Origin: DASUAS01 sp963819475
GTDB lineage: Bacteria > Actinomycetota > Acidimicrobiia > IMCC26256 > DASPTH01
DNA: 64,000 bases
Assembly (NCBI GenBank): GCA_963819475.1
Contig: CAWFWE010000004.1
Span: 1 to 64,000, forward strand
Direction: 5' to 3'
Position numbers and translations under genes: made by a program. Position 1 is the first letter of the stretch. Each line of letters begins with the position of its first letter. Positions 60,215 to 64,000 of this stretch are shown piece after piece. The notes beneath the pieces are model-generated. The model did not search any database. It was not told the origin of the DNA and saw nothing but the letters and a program-made list of their open reading frames with translations.

Positions 60215-63159
60215 CGCACGACCTCCTCGTCACGCATCGACCGGCCGTGCTCGGCGGCGTCGACGAACGCCTCGTCACCCAGCCGCGTCGCGAGCTGGGT
60301 CACCGCCGCGTCGAGCTGGTCCGCGGTCGTGGGCTCCAGCGGGAAGGCGTGCATGACCGCGGCCGCGTCCAGCGCGCCGTACAGCGTCGCCGCGATCTCG
60401 TCGTGGCCGAGCTTCTGCAGGATGGCGAACACGTGGCGCAACGACAGCCACAGGTTGGCCCAGTCGCCGTTGCGGAACCAGGTGTCGATCACGTCGCCGT
60501 ACTGCGCCAGCGCCTCCTTGGCGTCCCCGTGCTGGGCGCGGATCCCCAGGCTCTCGGTGAGCGCGAAGGCACGGATCCAGCGGTTGCCCACCGACTCCGC
60601 GTGTTGCACGCAGCGGTCGAGCAGCGCGAGGGCACGGTCGGGATCGGTGCTCTCGAACGACACGCCGCGGGCGAAGTCGGCCTGCGCCAGCGCGGTCGGG
60701 CTCCCGCTCTCGATGGCGGCGGCGGCCGACAACGCCGCCAGCTCGGTACCGCCGGCCGGGTTGCCCACCGACGTCTCCGCCACCGAGCGCATGTAGTAGG
60801 CGTGCGAGATCAGGCTCGGCGCGCCGGTCGCCGTGGTGGCGTCGATCATCCTGTCCATCAGCGGGATCGCCTCGTCCTCGCGCCGCTGATAGAAGAGCGC
60901 GTTGCCCATCACCCGCTCGGGCAGGCCGGCGGTGCCGACGCCGAGCCGCTCGGCCGCCGCCATCGCTTCCTCCCCCACCTCGATCGCGCCGGTGAGCTCG
61001 CCCCGCACGAAGCGCCCGTACCCGACCACGCCGAGGGCGACGGGGAACTTCGGGTGCTCGGCGGCGCCCGGCATCGCCACCGTCGCGTCGGCCCACGTGA
61101 GGAACTCGTAGCGGATGCGCCGCCACGCGTGCTCGCGCAGCCCGACCACGATGCGCAGCGCCTGGTCGACGTCGCCGGTGTCGACGGCCGCGCCGTGGGC
61201 CTCACGCAGATCGTCGAACGAGGCGTCGACCTCCACCATCCACGCGGCTTCGTCGGGACCGCCGACGCCGCGGGCGGCGTCGTCGGCGAGCTCGGCGTGC
61301 TCGGCCGCATGGGCGGCGCGCACCGCCGCGTACTCGGGCGACGCCACGAGCTGCTCGCGTCCGAACTCGCGCAGGGTCTCCAACTGCCGGTAGCGCACAC
61401 GCGACCCCGACCGCTGCATCACCAGCATCGACTTGTCGACCAGCACGCCGAGCAACCCGGCCACGTCGCGCGCGTCGATGCCGTCGCCCGCGCACACCTG
61501 CTCGGCACGTTCGAGCACGAAGCTCCCGGCGAACACCGACAACCGGTCGAAGAGGTGCTGCTCGATCGGCGTGAGCAGGTCGTAGGACCACTGCACGAGG
61601 TCGCGCAGCGTCCGGTGACGGGGATCGGTGGCGCGACGCGAGCCGGCGAGCACCCGGAACCGCTCCGGCAGCCGTTCGGCGAGCTCGGTCGCGCTCATCG
61701 ACCGCATGCGTGCGGCCGCCAGCTCCAGCGCGAGGGGGACGCCGTCGAGCCGGATGCAGATCTCGGCGATGGCGCGGCGGTTGGCGTCGTCGAGGACGAA
61801 GTCGGCCTGGGCCGCGGTGGCCCGGCCCACGAACAGCTGCACCGCGGGCACCGCGGCGAGGTCGCTCAGCGGCTGGTCGGCGTCGCTCGGCACCGGCAGC
61901 GGCGGCACCGACCACACCAGCTCGGCGGGGATCCCGAGCGGTTCGCGGCTGGTGGCGAGCACCTGGACGTCCGGGCACCACTGCAGCACCAGCTCGACGA
62001 GCTCGCTGGCGGTGTCGATCACGTGCTCGCAGTTGTCGAGCACCAGGAGGAGCCGGCGCGGCGCGAGCACGTCGACGATCGAATCGGCGAGCGACCGCTG
62101 CGGCCGTTGCTGCACCTCGAGCGCGGCGGCGACCGCGGCGGTGACCGCGCCCTCGTCGCGCACCGGGCCCAGCTCGACCCAGCGCACGCCGTCGGCGAAC
62201 GTCGGTGCCACCGTGTTCGCGAGCCGGCGGGCGAGGCGGGTCTTGCCGACGCCGCCGGGGCCGAACAGGGTGAGGATGCGACCGGTCGTGAGCAGGCGTT
62301 CGACCAGCTCGAGGTCGTCGTCGCGGCCGACGAGTGGCGTCGTCTCCGCGGGCAGGTCGCGACGCGGCGTCGACCCGTCGGCCGTTGCACCCCGGCGCGC
62401 CACCTCACCCCGGAACGCGAGCTCCTCGCGCTCCTCCAGCATCGCGGCCTCGAGCTCGCGCAGGTCGCCCGACGGATCGAGGCCGAGGTCGTCGCGCAGC
62501 GTGGTGCGGAAGTCCTGCGCCACCCGCAGCGCCTCCGCCTGCCGGCCCGACCGGTAGAGGGCGAGCATCAGCTGCCGGGTGAACTGCTCCCGCAGCGGGT
62601 GCTCGACCGTCATCGCCTCGAGCCGCCCCACCACCTCCTGGTGACGGCCGACGCGCAGCTCGGCGTCGACCAGCGCCTCCACCGCCACCAGCCGCAGCTC
62701 GTCGAGCCGGATCGCCTCGGGCCGGATCCACTCCTCGTCGGCGAACTCGGCGAACGCGTCGCCCCGCCACTCGGCCAGCGCGGCCTCGAGCAGCTCACCG
62801 GCGGTCACGGGGTCACGCGCCAGCAGACCCTGACCCTCGGCGAGGCCGCGCTCGAAGCGGCCGGCGTCGACCAGGTGGTCGGGCACGTCGAGCACGTAAC
62901 CGGGTGGGCGGTTGACGATGGCCGCGCCGTCGTCGCCCAGCTCCACGAACCGCCGGACCCGTGACACGTAGCTCTGCAGCGTCGCCGCGGCCGACTCCGG
63001 CGGCTCCGACCAGAGCACCTCGACCAACCGGTCGGTCGAGACCACCGTCGACCGGTAGGCGAGCAGCATGGCCAGGAGACGGCGCGGCATCCCGCCTCCG
63101 AGCGGGAGCAGGGCGCTCCCGTCGACGATCCCGACGGAGCCGAGGACACGGAAGTCCAC
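60172..63159 (-). CDS. SARP/AfsR-like transcriptional regulator with BTAD and ATPase domains
   Basis: A 995-residue regulator. Residues 1-92 are an OmpR-type DNA-binding domain (DFRVLGSVGIVDG, VEVLWSEPPESAAATLQSYVSRVRR); 95-240 BTAD; 275-560 an NB-ARC/AAA ATPase (LVGRDDDLELVERLLTTG, Walker A FGPGGVGKT at 299-307, LLVLDNCEHV); the rest is TPR-like. AfsR-type proteins activate secondary-metabolism or stress genes. GTG 63159 begins the conserved VDFRVLG. Palindromes lie at and before the start. No biosynthetic cluster is seen nearby. Confidence 0.93.
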   Translation of the reverse strand: MDFRVLGSVGIVDGSALLPLGGGMPRRLLAMLLAYRSTVVSTDRLVEVLWSEPPESAAATLQSYVSRVRRFVELGDDGAAIVNRPPGYVLDVPDHLVDAGRFERGLAEGQGLLARDPVTAGELLEAALAEWRGDAFAEFADEEWIRPEAIRLDELRLVAVEALVDAELRVGRHQEVVGRLEAMTVEHPLREQFTRQLMLALYRSGRQAEALRVAQDFRTTLRDDLGLDPSGDLRELEAAMLEEREELAFRGEVARRGATADGSTPRRDLPAETTPLVGRDDDLELVERLLTTGRILTLFGPGGVGKTRLARRLANTVAPTFADGVRWVELGPVRDEGAVTAAVAAALEVQQRPQRSLADSIVDVLAPRRLLLVLDNCEHVIDTASELVELVLQWCPDVQVLATSREPLGIPAELVWSVPPLPVPSDADQPLSDLAAVPAVQLFVGRATAAQADFVLDDANRRAIAEICIRLDGVPLALELAAARMRSMSATELAERLPERFRVLAGSRRATDPRHRTLRDLVQWSYDLLTPIEQHLFDRLSVFAGSFVLERAEQVCAGDGIDARDVAGLLGVLVDKSMLVMQRSGSRVRYRQLETLREFGREQLVASPEYAAVRAAHAAEHAELADDAARGVGGPDEAAWMVEVDASFDDLREAHGAAVDTGDVDQALRIVVGLREHAWRRIRYEFLTWADATVAMPGAAEHPKFPVALGVVGYGRFVRGELTGAIEVGEEAMAAAERLGVGTAGLPERVMGNALFYQRREDEAIPLMDRMIDATTATGAPSLISHAYYMRSVAETSVGNPAGGTELAALSAAAAIESGSPTALAQADFARGVSFESTDPDRALALLDRCVQHAESVGNRWIRAFALTESLGIRAQHGDAKEALAQYGDVIDTWFRNGDWANLWLSLRHVFAILQKLGHDEIAATLYGALDAAAVMHAFPLEPTTADQLDAAVTQLATRLGDEAFVDAAEHGRSMRDEEVVRYARREIDAVSSGA

Positions 63160-63189
63160 ACCGGAAGTGTGCCGGAACCGCTTGCAAGC
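63157..63189. promoter_or_regulatory. Palindromes at the SARP gene start
   Basis: CACAC-CGGAA-GTGTG (63157-63171) covers the start codon and GCTTGCAAGC (63180-63189) is a perfect 10-bp palindrome just upstream. Either may be an operator; no consensus is known to me. Confidence 0.35.
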
Positions 63190-63296
63190 CGCTGGACCAG
63201 CTCGGGCGGGGCGGGCTGCCAGTGACCTGCAGGGGGCCGGGCTCAGGCTCGGGTCGTCCGGAAAGCCCGGGCAGGAATGAATCCGAGGAGCTTCCA

Positions 63297-63515
63297 ATGC
63301 CGTACGTCAACGTGAAGGTCGTTGAGGGCGTGTTCGACGAGGAGACGAAGCAGGAGATGCTCAAGCGCATCACCGACACCATGGTCGACATCGAGGGCGA
63401 GGCCATGCGGCCCTACACCCTCGTGACCATTGAGGAGCTGCGCAGCGGCGACTGGAGCGTCGGCGGGCAGGTCATCACCACCCAGGCGGCGCGGTCCCTG
63501 CGGGCGGCGAGCTGA
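63297..63515 (+). CDS. 4-oxalocrotonate tautomerase family protein
   Basis: A 72-residue tautomerase: the N-terminal Met is followed by catalytic Pro (MPYVNVKVVEGVFDEETKQEML), then VTIEELRSGDWSVGGQ. Proteins of this size form hexamers or trimers of dimers and move double bonds in 2-oxo acids. The second active-site Arg is present (EELRSGDW). GAGGAG precedes the ATG. It diverges from the SARP gene. Confidence 0.92.
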   Translation: MPYVNVKVVEGVFDEETKQEMLKRITDTMVDIEGEAMRPYTLVTIEELRSGDWSVGGQVITTQAARSLRAAS

Positions 63516-63518
63516 GCC

Positions 63519-64000
63519 ATGGCCGCCGTGCACTGTCTCGAACTGGCGACGGGCGGAGCGATCCGCTCCCCCCGGGCCGACGACGCGCCCCGGCTCGTCG
63601 CCATGTTCGAGCGGTGCAGCCCGGCCACCCGTTACGGCCGGTTCCTGGCCCCGGTGGCGGAGTTCCCCACCCGGCACCTCGCCGAGATCGTCGACCCGGC
63701 GCCCGGGCAGTGGTCGTGGATCGTCGACCGCGACCCGGGCGACGTCGTCGGCGTCGCCAGCCTGTTCCGCGCCGGGCTGCACAACGCCGAGGTCGGCCTG
63801 CTGGTGGAGGACGCCGAGCAGCGCCGGGGCTTCGGCACCGGGTTGCTCGACCTCATGGTGGCGACCGCGCTCGACGTCGGCGTCACCACGCTGGAGGCGA
63901 CCACGCTCGGGTCGTCGCACCACGTGCGACGGATGCTCGGGCGCGTCGGCACGTTGACGGTCGTCACGTACGGCACCGAGTACGAGGTGCGGGTGTCCCT
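63519..64000 (+). CDS. GNAT-family acetyltransferase, 3' end outside the window
   Basis: 160 residues are visible: AIRSPRADDAPRLVAMFERCSPATRYGRFLAP, WSWIVDRDPGDVVGVASLF, and the acetyl-CoA loop VEDAEQRRGFGTGLLDLMVATALDVG. The R-R-G-F-G-T-G set is motif A of GNAT enzymes. ERCSPATRYGRF resembles the acetyltransferase domain fused to acyl-CoA synthetases or in protein acetyltransferases. Starts 3 nt after the tautomerase stop. Confidence 0.88.
   Translation, partial: MAAVHCLELATGGAIRSPRADDAPRLVAMFERCSPATRYGRFLAPVAEFPTRHLAEIVDPAPGQWSWIVDRDPGDVVGVASLFRAGLHNAEVGLLVEDAEQRRGFGTGLLDLMVATALDVGVTTLEATTLGSSHHVRRMLGRVGTLTVVTYGTEYEVRVS

Noticed and set aside
60247..62964. A 905-codon open frame on the plus strand
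   Set aside because: Exact antisense shadow of the SARP regulator, which has clear domains.

Overview
The window is high-GC (about 70%) chromosomal DNA of an actinomycete, probably from a deep-branching class such as Acidimicrobiia; that class placement is inference. Actinobacterial signs are a WhiB-type cysteine/GTWGG signature, a SARP (BTAD plus ATPase) regulator, a TIGR03086-type DinB-like protein, a WhiB/STAS/HATPase-style regulatory repertoire, a mycobacterial-type response regulator/kinase pair, and many leaderless genes in which a TANNNT -10 hexamer lies 6-8 nt before the start codon. No phage, IS element, CRISPR array or rRNA was found. One tRNA (Lys-TTT) is present.

Layout. 0-1.6 kb: rhomboid-like fragment, PEP-mutase-family enzyme, and remnants of a MerR-controlled operon. 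2-10.1 kb: a Rex operator between divergent promoters, then rex and the tetrapyrrole genes sirC, hemA, hemC, cobA-hemD, hemB, hemL. 10.1-16.1 kb (minus): a quinol:cytochrome c oxidoreductase locus with split, b6f-type cytochrome b, Rieske protein, diheme cytochrome c, dicluster ferredoxin and three unknown membrane proteins. 16.3-20.1 kb: geranylgeranyl/menaquinone reductase, MoaD-like, DksA-like, LON-domain, SirB1-like and Fur-family genes. 20.2-25.6 kb: TlpA, DsbB, CopC-CopD, zinc-binding anti-sigma, ECF sigma and a membrane protein, an envelope copper/thiol cluster. 25.6-28.5 kb: CDF efflux pump, Zur-like box, znuC, a tandem array of coupled mini-ORFs, znuB. 28.5-34.8 kb: ABM-like protein, HIT, bioA-bioF-bioD, GT-C mannosyltransferase, alanine dehydrogenase. 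34.8-40.5 kb: DinB-like protein, ketopantoate reductase, kinase/regulator pair, secreted zinc peptidase. 40.5-43.5 kb: STAS/HATPase partner-switching genes, small damaged genes and a broken WhiB-like gene. 43.5-49.9 kb: K+ channel, glutamate decarboxylase, tRNA-Lys, group-2 sigma factor, ABC exporter. 50-55.9 kb: flippase-like protein, amidohydrolase, OtsA, hydrolase-cyclase fusion, cupin. 56-64 kb: SQR-like flavoprotein, coiled-coil protein, VOC protein, GH63-like hydrolase, SARP regulator, tautomerase, partial GNAT.

The parts fit together: Rex (NADH/NAD+ sensing) heads the heme operon that supplies the adjacent heme-rich bc complex, MenJ-type reductase acts on its quinone, and DsbB/TlpA/CopCD fit cytochrome and copper-protein maturation. 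A Fur-family regulator and a Zur-like box point to zinc control of znuC/znuB and perhaps the CDF pump.

At least six otherwise convincing genes (rhomboid, hemA, hemB, dksA, histidine kinase, flippase) are split by one- or two-base shifts in GC-rich runs. I read these as probable sequencing or assembly indels, and they limit all claims about broken genes here. The most unusual sequence signals are the 62-bp repeats at the znuC-znuB junction, each an exact 20-codon ORF joined to the next by TGATG, with a related copy between the Rieske and cytochrome c genes, and an ~80-bp palindromic repeat family.
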